This document shows, piece after piece, positions 50,594 to 58,667 of a stretch of DNA of 64,000 nucleotides. The position numbers and the translations under genes are program-made. Positions within the stretch are counted from its first letter, which is position 1; each line of letters starts with the position of its first letter. The stretch is from Natronolimnohabitans sp. A-GB9 (GTDB lineage: Archaea; Halobacteriota; Halobacteria; Halobacteriales; Natrialbaceae). The notes under the pieces are model-generated. The model saw only the letters and a list, made by a program, of their open reading frames with translations, had not been told where the DNA came from and searched no databases. The stretch lies in the NCBI RefSeq assembly GCF_030848565.1, contig NZ_JAVDDV010000008.1, positions 104,871 through 168,870 on the forward strand. Direction: 5' to 3'.

Positions 50594-50679
50594 CTATAGT
50601 AACAACTGCAACGGTTTACACACTGATCGCCGATCCGTCTGGCGATCAGGTGTGCAATGACTTGCAGTGGCTACTATAG
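50594..50679 (+). repeat. 86-bp palindrome, family D (MITE-like)
   Basis: Terminal CTATAGTA / TACTATAG, then ACTGCAA / TTGCAGT and GATCGCC / GGCGATC with ACAC / GTGT pieces. The whole element is an imperfect hairpin with an 8-base loop. No reading frame spans it. Only copy seen in this window. Confidence 0.7.
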
Positions 50680-50816
50680 ATCGCTCTCAACGGATATTTC
50701 ATATCGAACGCGGTGTAGGTGGGACACACTGGAGAGATCGATCCCGTTACTGTCACTCGTTCCCATTGTCGATGTCAACCGAACGGTAAAAGCATCCGAA
50801 TCGACTCGAGACCCCT

Positions 50817-51725
50817 ATGGAAGTTCTGGGTCGGCTGGTGGCATTGCTCGTGGTCCTGCTGGCGGGGACAGGGCTGCGAGCGTCGGGACTCCTCGACGCC
50901 GGCCGAACGGCGCGGTTGAACGCGGTCGCCTACTTCGTGGCGCTCCCGGCACTGATCTTCGTCTCGACCTACGATCAGGCGATCGGTGGATTGCTGTCGG
51001 TGACGCTGCTTGGGGGACTGCTGTTCGTCCTGTTCACGACGGCGGGAATGGCCTGGCTCGTCCATCGCAGGCGGGAGTCAGTCGGGCGCCGGAGCGTGGC
51101 CGTCGTCCAGTCGTATCACTCGAATCTGGGCTATCTCGGCCTGCCGCTGGTCGCGGCGACGTTCAGTGGAGAGGTCACGGCGATCGCGAGCGTCGTCCTC
51201 GGCGTCGTCACGCTGACGCAGTTGCCACTGTCGATCCTGGTGCTCTCGACGCTCAACGGCGCCGACGCAGCCCTGGGCGACGAACTGCGCGGACTGGCGA
51301 AAAACCCCGTGTTGGCGTCGCTGATCGTCGGGCTTTCGTTCGGCTCGCTCGGCGTTGCAGTTCCTGGAACCGTCGCGTCCGGGCTCGACGTCGTCGGCTC
51401 GCTTGCGCTCCCGCTTGCCCTCCTCTGTGTCGGTGCATCCCTCGAGATCGATCTCCCATCGATCGACTTCGGTGCGACTGGATCGGTTATCGCACTGAAA
51501 ATCGTCTGTATGCCCGCGCTCGCGTGGCTCGTCTTCTCGACGCTGTCCGTCGACGCGGCGACGTTTACCGCGGCGGTCGTCATGCTGGGAACGCCGACGG
51601 CCGTCTCGACGTACGTCTTCGCGGCCGAACTCGGTGGCGACGAGGAGTTCGCCTCGCTGAACGTCTTCGCGACGACGCTCATTTCGATCGTGACGCTGTT
51701 CGTTTTGATTACGCTGGTCGGCTGA
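50817..51725 (+). CDS. AEC family transporter (auxin efflux carrier type)
   Basis: A 302-residue membrane protein with about ten hydrophobic helices. It starts MEVLGRLVALLVVLLAGTGL and has the AEC halves separated near 150. Typical segments: RLNAVAYFVALPALIFVSTY, QSYHSNLGYLGLPLVAATFS (Asn/Gly-rich crossover), LALPLALLCVGASLEI and KIVCMPALAWLVFSTLSVD. Family members move small organic acids or auxin-like molecules across the membrane; substrate unknown here. ATG 50817 with a GTAAAAGC TATA-like box upstream. The TGA stop starts a TGATACTGTCGGACAG repeat end. Confidence 0.85.
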   Translation: MEVLGRLVALLVVLLAGTGLRASGLLDAGRTARLNAVAYFVALPALIFVSTYDQAIGGLLSVTLLGGLLFVLFTTAGMAWLVHRRRESVGRRSVAVVQSYHSNLGYLGLPLVAATFSGEVTAIASVVLGVVTLTQLPLSILVLSTLNGADAALGDELRGLAKNPVLASLIVGLSFGSLGVAVPGTVASGLDVVGSLALPLALLCVGASLEIDLPSIDFGATGSVIALKIVCMPALAWLVFSTLSVDAATFTAAVVMLGTPTAVSTYVFAAELGGDEEFASLNVFATTLISIVTLFVLITLVG

Positions 51726-51780
51726 TACTGTCGGACAGAACGAGTGTGCGCAGTCGCCGCTCCCGTCTGGCGAATACGCT

Positions 51781-51866
51781 TCATACGGATTGCTGTACCG
51801 ATTTACCGGCGCAACCGCAGTCCGAGTCGCGGTTGCGCCGGTACCGACGTACAGTAGTCCGTATCA
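51781..51866 (+). repeat. Hairpin repeat, family A variant, copy at 51781
   Basis: TCATACGGATTGCTGTACCG ... GTACAGTAGTCCGTATCA with a perfect inner stem ACCGGCGCAACCGC / GCGGTTGCGCCGGT. The ends are family A, the stem is shared with 3441-3500. A mini end sequence TGACTGCTGTCCGGCAGTATGA follows at 51867. Confidence 0.85.
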
Positions 51867-51943
51867 GTGACTGCTGTCCGGCAGTATGAACAGGTTCGTC
51901 TCGTATACGAACTCGCCGAGTCGAGAACTGCGGCTTCGAGGGG

Positions 51944-52879
51944 TTAGCCGCCGAAGAAGCGTTTGATCCGACCGAGTATGCCTGGGGAGTCGTCCTCTTC
52001 GTCCTCCTCGTCGCTCGAGTCCTCGCCCTCGGCGTCGTCGTGTTCGACTGCCCCCGCAAGCGGGCCGGCGTCGTCGCCGACGCCTGCGGCCCCGCTGCGT
52101 TCGTCTTCGGACCGTCCAGCGTCGCTTACCGTCTCCGTCGATTCGAGGTCGTCCATCGAGAGGTCGATCTCGTCCACGGCAGGCGTCGATTCGCGATCCG
52201 CGCCCGCTTCGGCGGCCCGAACGTCCGCACCGGTGACAGTCCCGTCCTCGATACGGGCGGCGAGTTCCTCGAGTGAGGTGTCGTCGTCGACGTCGTCAGG
52301 AAGCGAGGACGCGGCCGCGTCGATCGACGACGCGGAGTCGGCGTCCGACTCGAGCGACGGCGCTGGTCCGTCGTCTGACTCGGGCGCCGAGACGCTACTC
52401 GAGTCGTCGTTCGAACCGGGTTCGGAGTCGGTGCCAGTAGCAGTACCAGTGCTGTCTGAACCGATCGCTGTTACGTCCTCGTCGTCGCCCGCGTCGTCTC
52501 CATCGGTCGCGCGCTCGTCGGTCGTCGGAATCTCGTCCTCGTCGAACGCGGTCGTGACGTCGCCGTCGGGGTCGGTGTCAGGGTCGTGGTCGGCTTCAGA
52601 CGTTGGTTCGTCTGCATCCGTCGTCGTCGGATTCGTCTCCGCGTCGCTCGTTGCGGCAGTGGTCGTTCCGGTCTCGCGTTCGGTCGGATCGTTCGCACTC
52701 GCCGATTTCGTCTCGTTGAGCGAGTCGAGGATATCGTCGACGCTCTGCTCGGAGACGACGCGTTGTGGGCCACCACCCGGCTCGAGCCCCCCGCTCGAGT
52801 CGGCGTCCCCGTCGGCCGATTCGCTTTCTGTAGACGCTGAATCGGTCGCCGTAGTCCGGTTCGAAGACTCGTCACTCAT
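51944..52879 (-). CDS. Long acidic low-complexity protein with C-terminal basic tip
   Basis: A 311-residue protein rich in Asp, Glu, Ser and Thr with no globular domain visible except short helices: QRVVSEQSVDDILDSLNETK (41-60) and TSLEELAARIEDGTVTGADV (about 205-225, SpoT-like helical pair). The tail GILGRIKRFFGG is basic and amphipathic, perhaps a membrane or partner anchor. Start ATG 52879 (MSDESSNRTTATD). Related acidic scaffold-like proteins are common in haloarchaea. Function unknown. The long frame on the opposite strand is an artefact of the codon bias. Confidence 0.65.
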   Translation of the reverse strand: MSDESSNRTTATDSASTESESADGDADSSGGLEPGGGPQRVVSEQSVDDILDSLNETKSASANDPTERETGTTTAATSDAETNPTTTDADEPTSEADHDPDTDPDGDVTTAFDEDEIPTTDERATDGDDAGDDEDVTAIGSDSTGTATGTDSEPGSNDDSSSVSAPESDDGPAPSLESDADSASSIDAAASSLPDDVDDDTSLEELAARIEDGTVTGADVRAAEAGADRESTPAVDEIDLSMDDLESTETVSDAGRSEDERSGAAGVGDDAGPLAGAVEHDDAEGEDSSDEEDEEDDSPGILGRIKRFFGG

Positions 52880-52979
52880 TGTGCAGGGCTGGCCGTGCAG
52901 AGACCATAATATTTCCCCATGGAACCGGCCAACGGCGTCGGAAGCGTCGACTCGTGCGGTCCCTCGTCCCGATGGTCTA

Positions 52980-53762
52980 TCATTCGGCCAGCGGCTGGTC
53001 TGCGAGCACGACGTTGAGCACCGCGCCGAAGAGGACGAGCAGCCCGGCGAAGTAGAGCCAGGTGACAAACAGCAAGACGGCGCCGACGGCACCGTAGGCC
53101 TGATACTGTCCGGCGTTGGCCGCGTAGAACTGGAAGCCGATCTGGAGGATCGTCCAGCCAACGGCGGCGAAGACGGCACCGGGAAGTACCTCGGGTATCG
53201 TCACCGGAATCGGCGGCAACACGTAGTAGATCGGCAGGAAGACGAAAACCAGTCCGATCAGCAGCGTCACCCAGCTCAGCAGGCCGGCAAACGGGACGAC
53301 GTCGGCAGCGAATCCGAGTATCGTCCCGACCACGACCATCAGCGCCATCGCGCCCGTGCCCGCAATAATCACGACGATACCGTCGACTAACTGCTCGAGC
53401 AGCGACGTCTCGACGACCTCGTCGTAGACCTTGTCGAAGGCGAGACTGAGTCCACGAAAGACCTTCAGCGCACCCCAGGTGGCGACGCCGATGGCGACGA
53501 CGGTCGCCTGTGCCCGGCCGGCTTCGGTCGTCAGCGCCTCGGCGACGAGATCCTCGCCGGCCTCCGGGAGGAGATCGCCAGCGACCAACACCAGCCGTTC
53601 GGCGGCCGCCTCACCGTCGACCAGCGAGCCGACGACGAGCGCGAGCAACACCAGCGGAATCACCGAGACGAACGCGTAGTAGGCGACCGCCGCCGCGAGA
53701 AAGGAGACGTCGCGATCGCTCGCCGTTCGATAGATCGACAGCAGCGTCTCACGGACGTCCAT
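52980..53762 (-). CDS. YihY/BrkB family membrane protein
   Basis: A 260-residue integral membrane protein with six helices. N-terminal FLAAAVAYYAFVSVIPLVLL and later VVEAL-like segments match the YihY/UPF0761 family (formerly annotated virulence factor BrkB or RNase BN). Typical pieces are ATWGALKVFRGLSLAFDKVYD, LPPIPVTIPEVLPGAVFAAV and AVGAVLLFVTWLYFAGLLVL. No ribonuclease motif. ATG 53762. Transport or envelope function presumed. Confidence 0.88.
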   Translation of the reverse strand: MDVRETLLSIYRTASDRDVSFLAAAVAYYAFVSVIPLVLLALVVGSLVDGEAAAERLVLVAGDLLPEAGEDLVAEALTTEAGRAQATVVAIGVATWGALKVFRGLSLAFDKVYDEVVETSLLEQLVDGIVVIIAGTGAMALMVVVGTILGFAADVVPFAGLLSWVTLLIGLVFVFLPIYYVLPPIPVTIPEVLPGAVFAAVGWTILQIGFQFYAANAGQYQAYGAVGAVLLFVTWLYFAGLLVLFGAVLNVVLADQPLAE

Positions 53763-53941
53763 ACCGGCGACACGAGGGCCACCCCTAAAGCGTTGTCAGT
53801 CATAGACAGTGTCCGACTCAGTGGTGGGTTCGACGTCGTCGAGACGAGTCGCCGATTGCGACTCAAGGCATGTCGTTCGATTCGGTCGTCACGGCGGACG
53901 GGTGCCGTCTCGCTGTCTCACGGCTCGAGGCGGTGTCGGTC

Positions 53942-54718
53942 TCACCACTCGAGACAGAAGTTATGCGAGGCATAGACCTCGCCGTCGTCGGTGAGGTAGA
54001 CGCCGACGCCGCCGCGGTCCCAGTCGGGCGTGTCGCCTTCCTCGAGGATCGCCTGCCGGTGGTCGGTGGAGTTCATCCACTGATCGACGAGACCCTCGGC
54101 GAGTCCTTCGGCAGTCCGGTAGTGGATGGTGTCGTCGCTCGCGGAGTCCTGAACGGGACGGTCGATGTACGTCAGCGCGATGTTCTCGCCGTAGCCGCGA
54201 CAGTAGTTGTCGACGTCCTGGAACCGATCCATCGGTGCCTCGCCCTCGGGGGTGACGTGGTCGAAGTACTCCCGCTGGGCCATGTCGTCGCTGTGGGCCC
54301 GTGAGACGGAGGCGACCGTTCCGTCCCACTCGAGGGGTTCGAGGCCGTGTTCGGCACGGCGGTCGTTGACCTCGGCGTGGACGAAGTCCTCGACGGTCTC
54401 GGAGTCGACGGTCTCGACGTCGGTTTCGTAACTCGACGTGCCGGGATCGTCCGGATCGGTTACGTCGGGCTCGCGCTCACCGGCCGGCGGGGGATCGGAA
54501 CTCGGCGTGGGATCGGATTCGACGTCGACGCCGTTTGGCACCTCGAAGTCGTTGCTGTCGATACCGAGGTCGTCGAGAACGGACGGCGCGACCATCGCGG
54601 TTCCGAACGCGAGCGCGCCGATCAGGGCGACGGCGACCAACAGTCGGAGAACCGACCGCACAACGGCTCGCTCGCTCGTCTCGTCACGTGTCTCGGCACC
54701 GGGACGCCGGTCTCGCAT
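53942..54718 (-). CDS. Membrane-anchored CAP/SCP-domain protein
   Basis: A 258-residue protein. Residues 1-20 are cytoplasmic, with a transmembrane signal anchor at about 25-45 (LLVAVALIGALAFGTAMVAP). A Pro/Asp-rich linker (60-100) follows, then a CAP domain (about 110-258). CAP motifs: FVHAEVNDRRAEHGLEPLEW, VSRAHSDDMAQREYFDHVTP (His and Glu of the CAP cavity), YGENIALTYIDR and WMNSTDHRQAILEEG. The Cys pair (NYCRGY and SHNFCLEW) may form a disulfide. Probably faces outside. Start ATG 54718; the MMC extension is unlikely. Function in archaea unknown. Confidence 0.85.
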   Translation of the reverse strand: MRDRRPGAETRDETSERAVVRSVLRLLVAVALIGALAFGTAMVAPSVLDDLGIDSNDFEVPNGVDVESDPTPSSDPPPAGEREPDVTDPDDPGTSSYETDVETVDSETVEDFVHAEVNDRRAEHGLEPLEWDGTVASVSRAHSDDMAQREYFDHVTPEGEAPMDRFQDVDNYCRGYGENIALTYIDRPVQDSASDDTIHYRTAEGLAEGLVDQWMNSTDHRQAILEEGDTPDWDRGGVGVYLTDDGEVYASHNFCLEW

Positions 54719-54790
54719 TATCCGGCACATCACGGAAGCGAGATAAGACGCTCGCGGTCTCTTGCAGCGATTGACAGTGGTCTGACTCGA

Positions 54791-54849
54791 TGACTGTCAC
54801 TTGTCGCCGAAAAACTCGACGACTGTCACTCGTCGCCGAAAATCGTCTC
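54791..54849 (+). repeat. Short tandem duplication at the cyclase 3' end
   Basis: GACTGTCACTTGTCGCCGAA and GACTGTCACTCGTCGCCGAA are near-identical copies spaced 29 bases apart. The second overlaps the C-terminus and stop of the gene ending at 54826; the first would encode an alternative tail FGDK. Confidence 0.65.
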
Positions 54850-55128
54850 GTGGAACCCGATCACGAGCCCCGGGACGACCGCCATGAAGAGATGTTCCTC
54901 GAGGGGGATACCTGCGATATCGATACCGGTTCGGAGTTTGATATCGAAGACACCGACGGAGAGAGTGTAGCGGTCCCAGAGGTACGCGATCGGATACAGC
55001 GCGAGTATCGTGACGCCGGCCTTTCGAAGCGCGTTCGCCCGTCGGAGGAGGACGACGGCGACGGCACCCCAGAACAGTTCGGTCGCGAGGTAGGTGTACC
55101 GTCCGAGCACGCTGATATCGGGCACCAT
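54826..55128 (-). CDS. Single lycopene cyclase domain protein (CarR/LitBC-like half)
   Basis: A 100-residue membrane protein, three helices. The signature PLEEHLFMAVVPGLVIGFHE (Glu-Glu then Phe/Met) is the hallmark of the lycopene cyclase domain; the usual archaeal enzyme CrtY/LyeJ has two such domains or a heterodimer of two ~100-residue chains. The second chain is not in this window. Cyclases convert lycopene to beta-carotene, relevant to retinal/bacterioruberin pathways. ATG 55128 (MVPDISVLGRYTYLATELFW). Confidence 0.75.
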   Translation of the reverse strand: MVPDISVLGRYTYLATELFWGAVAVVLLRRANALRKAGVTILALYPIAYLWDRYTLSVGVFDIKLRTGIDIAGIPLEEHLFMAVVPGLVIGFHETIFGDE

Positions 55129-55232
55129 ACACGGGGTACCACACTGATACCCAAAACGCCGTTCCTTGAACCCACCCGGCTAAAACGTGCGGTATGTTCA
55201 AAACCCCGGCGGCAGTATACCCTCCCAGAAGG

Positions 55233-56390
55233 ATGAATATCTCCGATATCGCCACCCAGGATTACATCGAAGTCGACGTCGGTACGCGCATGGGGAAGGT
55301 CCGTTCTACGTTCGATAACGGCAACCCCAAGGGAATCATCGTCACCGACGACGGGGAGTACGAGGGCGTCATCAGCGAGCGAGAGGTCCTCCAGTCCCAC
55401 GTCGAGGACGACGCCAAGGTGGCGGCACTCATCAAACCGAGCCGGAGTTCGCCGGTCCCCCGGGTCGATCGAGACGAGGACGTCCGGGAGACCGCTCGGA
55501 TGCTCATCGAGAGCAACGCGAAGGTCGCCCCGGTGTTCGAACACGGTGATCTCTGGGGCGTCATCAGCGACGATGCGATTCTCGAGGCGGTGATCGACAA
55601 CCTCGATACGCTCACCGTCGAGGACGTCTACTCCGACGATCCGGTCACGCTCGAAGAAGACGACGGGATCGGTCGGGCGATCAACCAGCTTCGCGAACAC
55701 GGGATCTCTCGACTGCCGGTTCTCAACGAGAACGGCTACCTCTCCGGGGTCGTGACGACCCACGACATCGCCGACTTCGTCATTCGAAAGAACCAGTCGA
55801 CGACGACCGGCGACCGCGTCGGCGACAGCCAGCGGATGCTCGACGTCCCCGTCTACGACATCATGAACAGTCCCGTCGAGACGACGACGCTCAGCACGAC
55901 CGCCAAGGAGGCCGTCGAGCAGATGCTCGAGCTAGACTACGCAGGGTTGATGGTCACGCCCGAAGACGACGACCGGGTCGTCATCGGCGTCGTCACCAAG
56001 ACGGACGTCCTGCGGGCGCTAACGTTCACCGAGGAGGAACACATGGACGTCCAGATTACCAACATCTCGATGCTCGACACCATCTCCCGGGAGTCGGTCG
56101 TCGAGAGCATCCAGGACGTCGCGGACAAGTACCAGGACATGCAGGTGATGCACGCCCACGTCCGGTTCAAAGAACACCAGGAGAAACTCCGTGGCACGCC
56201 GCTGATCCACTGCCAGATCCGCCTGCGAACCAACAAGGGTCAGGTCGCCGGCACCGGCGAGGGGTACGGCGCCGAAAACGCCTTCCGCGTCGCTATCGAC
56301 AAACTCGAGCGCAACGTCTTAGAGGTCAAAGGCGTCACCAGCGACGAGGAGTACCGCGGCCAGCTGCTGCGAAAGCTAAACGAACTCTAG
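55233..56390 (+). CDS. Four-CBS protein fused to an HPF/RaiA-like domain
   Basis: A 385-residue protein. CBS1 (about 1-60) starts MNISDIATQDYIEVDVGTRM; CBS2 60-120 (SPVPRVDRDEDVRETARMLI); CBS3 127-190 (TVEDVYSDDPVTLEEDDGIG); CBS4 205-270 (YDIMNSPVETTTLSTTAKEA). From about 280 a ribosome-hibernation (HPF/RaiA) fold: MDVQITNISMLDTISRESVV, KYQDMQVMHAHVRFKEHQEK. Four CBS domains could bind adenine nucleotides, so energy status might be linked to ribosome or RNA binding. ATG 55233; the upstream frame (55194) is rejected. The TAG stop starts a family C repeat. Confidence 0.85.
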   Translation: MNISDIATQDYIEVDVGTRMGKVRSTFDNGNPKGIIVTDDGEYEGVISEREVLQSHVEDDAKVAALIKPSRSSPVPRVDRDEDVRETARMLIESNAKVAPVFEHGDLWGVISDDAILEAVIDNLDTLTVEDVYSDDPVTLEEDDGIGRAINQLREHGISRLPVLNENGYLSGVVTTHDIADFVIRKNQSTTTGDRVGDSQRMLDVPVYDIMNSPVETTTLSTTAKEAVEQMLELDYAGLMVTPEDDDRVVIGVVTKTDVLRALTFTEEEHMDVQITNISMLDTISRESVVESIQDVADKYQDMQVMHAHVRFKEHQEKLRGTPLIHCQIRLRTNKGQVAGTGEGYGAENAFRVAIDKLERNVLEVKGVTSDEEYRGQLLRKLNEL

Positions 56391-56473
56391 TGGCGGTCCA
56401 CGCCTGAACTGCTGGGTCGAATCCTGCGGTGTCGTCCGATTCGCCCCAGCAGTCGACGGGTGGAACGGTACTA
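56388..56473 (+). repeat. Hairpin repeat, family C, copy 2
   Basis: TAGTGGCGGTCCACGCCTG ... GGGTGGAACGGTACTA. Its first and last ~20 bases are near-identical to copy 1 (653-737). Stem CTGCTGGGTCGAATC / GATTCGCCCCAGCAG with one mismatch. Starts on the TAG stop codon of the CBS-HPF gene. Confidence 0.85.
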
Positions 56474-56577
56474 GATCGACTCGAGTGGGCTGTCACCCTC
56501 GGTGACCGGCCCCAGTCGCCGTTTTCCGGATCGGTTCCAATTTTCCGTCTCGCGTTCGACGGCCGTCGACACGCCGA

Positions 56578-57285
56578 TCAGTGTCGCGGCACGTCCTCAC
56601 CGCCCTCGAGTCCCTGGTCCGTGATCCGAAATTGGACCGAGTCTCCGGCCGGCTTCGATCGGTGTTTCTCGAGCGTCGCACGCCGGTTCCCGCCGCGAAA
56701 CCGCTCGAGGCGAAGGACGACGCCGGTCCAGTGTTCTAACGTGTTTCCACCGAGGGCCCGCGTGCGGTCGGCGTCGGGATCGGAGAAGACCTGGTTCGTC
56801 AGGACGACCGCGAGGTCGTGTTTCCGGGCCAGCGAGAGGAGGTGGGTTACCTGTCGGGTGACGCTTCGCAGCGCCTCGCCCTCGTCGCCGTCGGCAGTGC
56901 GCTCGAGTCGGTAGAAGCCGGTCGCACTGTCGAGGACGATCAGGTCGGCCCGCTCGGCGAACTCCTCGGCGTCGCGGACGGCCTCGGCCTGCTGTTCGAA
57001 GTCCAGTGCGTCCTCGATGACGATCCGGGAGGCGACGGCCTCGAGATCGCCGTCGTCGACGTGGGACTCGAGCAGTTGCTGAAACCGATCGACGGAGACG
57101 CCTTCGGTATCGATGTAGACCGCGGTGCCGTCGGCGACGGCCGTCTCGACGGCCGCCGAGAGCGCGAGGTTCGTCTTGCCCGCTGCTGGCGGACCGTACA
57201 GCTGCGTGACGGTACCGCGTTCGAACCCCCCGCCGAGTAGCTCGTCGACCGGGCCACAGCCGGTTGGAATCGCCTCGTCGTTCAC
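56578..57285 (-). CDS. radB: DNA repair and recombination protein RadB
   Basis: A 235-residue RecA-family protein lacking the N-terminal HhH domain of RadA. Walker A GPPAAGKTNLALSAA, Walker B LIVLDSATGFYRLE, and late motifs LVLTNQ-like VVLTNQVFSDPDADRTRALG. RadB is the archaeal paralogue that modulates RadA and recombination. Start is GTG at 57285 (VNDEAIPTGCGPVDELLGGG); the ATG-led longer frame starts 25 codons upstream and is poor. Monocistronic. Confidence 0.93.
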   Translation of the reverse strand: MNDEAIPTGCGPVDELLGGGFERGTVTQLYGPPAAGKTNLALSAAVETAVADGTAVYIDTEGVSVDRFQQLLESHVDDGDLEAVASRIVIEDALDFEQQAEAVRDAEEFAERADLIVLDSATGFYRLERTADGDEGEALRSVTRQVTHLLSLARKHDLAVVLTNQVFSDPDADRTRALGGNTLEHWTGVVLRLERFRGGNRRATLEKHRSKPAGDSVQFRITDQGLEGGEDVPRH

Positions 57286-57796
57286 GGTTCGAGTTGGCAG
57301 GTTGCAGGCAAAAAGCCCCCGAAACCGACCCGTTATCGATCGCGGGTTTCGATGCGACACGGCCGTTTGGCTGTGACTCGGACGGGCCGATCATCCCACG
57401 TGCGGTGGCGCACGCTGAACCGCGTCGAACGAACAGTGACGACGCGGTTCGAAGCCGTGCGAGGGATGAACGAGCGACGCCGGAGCGAGTGAATCGGTTG
57501 GGGAGGCCGTGGATATCATCGTCGCCACGAACCACGATGGGAACGCGTCCGCTTCCCGTCGCTTTCGAGTCACGATGCTCCCCTCGAGCGAGGGGACAGC
57601 GTGGTGGCCTGCAGTTCTCGATGACTTCCATGAGAGTCTCCACTGCACGTCACTCTATCCCCGTTCGCTCGAGGTGTGTCATCTCACCGAACCGACAAGG
57701 CTGATTCGAGCCGACACGGCCGACTCGAGTCGGCAGGTGTGACTCGAGCGAGTCGCGCACGTACCGTTTATTCTACCGGGGAGCGAACGTCGAGAC
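57286..57796. other. Gene-free stretch with a stem-loop
   Basis: Short open frames here lack haloarchaeal composition. A perfect 11-bp inverted repeat GAACCGCGTCG / CGACGCGGTTC (57417-57450, 12-base loop) lies just downstream of GTGCGGTGGCGCACGCT. I recall similar sequences dispersed in haloarchaeal genomes; an RNA or repeat is possible. Confidence 0.4.
57417..57450 (+). repeat. Perfect stem-loop in the radB upstream region
   Basis: Arms GAACCGCGTCG and CGACGCGGTTC, loop of 12 bases. Role unknown; either a small RNA structure or a repeat remnant. Confidence 0.4.
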
Positions 57797-58558
57797 GTGA
57801 TCGTCGTCGCCACGTCAGACTTCGAAGTGTACCACGGCGTCGTCAACGAACTCCGCGACCGTGGGACCGAGTTCACGACTGTCGAGCCCGATGCGGAGCT
57901 TCCGGACCACACCACGGTCGTCGTCACCGACGACGACCACGCCGACGAGTTCGCGGGCGTAACGACGATCGTCGCCGATCCCGACACGCCGCGACGGACC
58001 GTCGATCAGGCGCTGACAGCCGTCCGCGGCGACGGCGGCCGGACGATCATCGGCGTCGATCCCGGCCGCAAGCCCGGCATCGCCGTCCTCGCGGGTGAGA
58101 TGATCGTCGCCGCCTTCCAGGTTCCCCTCTCGGAGGCCGTCGACGTGATCCAGCGCGAGGCCAACGAAGCCGCCAACCCGCTGGTTCGCATCGGTGACGG
58201 CTCTCGAATTCAGAGCGCGAAGCTGGTCAACGATCTCGAGGACGTCCAGGTCGAACTCGTCGACGAGACGGGGACGTCGCCGTACCTCGGCACGGGCACG
58301 CGTGGCATGGGCGACGTGCTCGCGGCCGTGAACATCGCCCGTCTCGAGGGCGAAGTCGTCGACAGTAGGGATATCGAACCGACCGCAGGCGAGCTACAGG
58401 TGATCAAGGATCGCTCGCGCGAGCAAAGCGAGGAGAACCGGGCGATCGACGAGGTGCTCGCTCGTCGCGTCGCAGCGGGCGAGTTGACGATCGACGAAGC
58501 GCTCTCGGAGCATCAGCGTACTGACTCGGATCCGGATACGGATTCGGAGGAAACGTAG
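57797..58558 (+). CDS. RNase H-fold protein, RuvC/Hjr-like start
   Basis: A 253-residue protein. Residues 1-75 are a small alpha/beta region. From about 82 the RNase H-like core begins with GGRTIIGVDPGRKPGIAVLAG (the GVDPG strand-loop of RuvC/YqgF-type nucleases, first catalytic Asp), followed by FQVPLSEAVDVIQREANEAA and LVDETGTSPYLGTGTRGMGD. A helical C-terminal tail (DRSREQSEENRAIDEVLARR) follows. The remaining acidic ligands cannot be placed with confidence, so nuclease activity is uncertain. Start GTG 57797. Function unknown. Confidence 0.7.
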   Translation: MIVVATSDFEVYHGVVNELRDRGTEFTTVEPDAELPDHTTVVVTDDDHADEFAGVTTIVADPDTPRRTVDQALTAVRGDGGRTIIGVDPGRKPGIAVLAGEMIVAAFQVPLSEAVDVIQREANEAANPLVRIGDGSRIQSAKLVNDLEDVQVELVDETGTSPYLGTGTRGMGDVLAAVNIARLEGEVVDSRDIEPTAGELQVIKDRSREQSEENRAIDEVLARRVAAGELTIDEALSEHQRTDSDPDTDSEET

Positions 58559-58667
58559 CGACTCCGAATCGAGTCCGTAACTGTGGCGTTCGGTTCGTAC
58601 GCGCCGCGGGACTCGTGACGGGCGTAACTCGAGTGGCACGACTGACTCGAGAACGATCCGCTGATGC

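Larger units (their letters stand above)
50386..50816. other. Gene-free stretch after tRNA-Val holding a tRNA fragment and a palindrome
   Basis: No coding gene is supported. It contains the inverted repeat at 50386-50438, the tRNA-Val 3' duplicate at 50518-50533, the long palindrome at 50594-50679 and the promoter of the transporter gene (GTAAAAGC near 50786). Confidence 0.5.

Noticed and set aside
51963..53390. 475-codon Ser/Val-rich frame opposite the acidic protein
   Set aside because: Mirror of Asp/Glu codons of the real gene; runs into the BrkB-like gene on the other strand.
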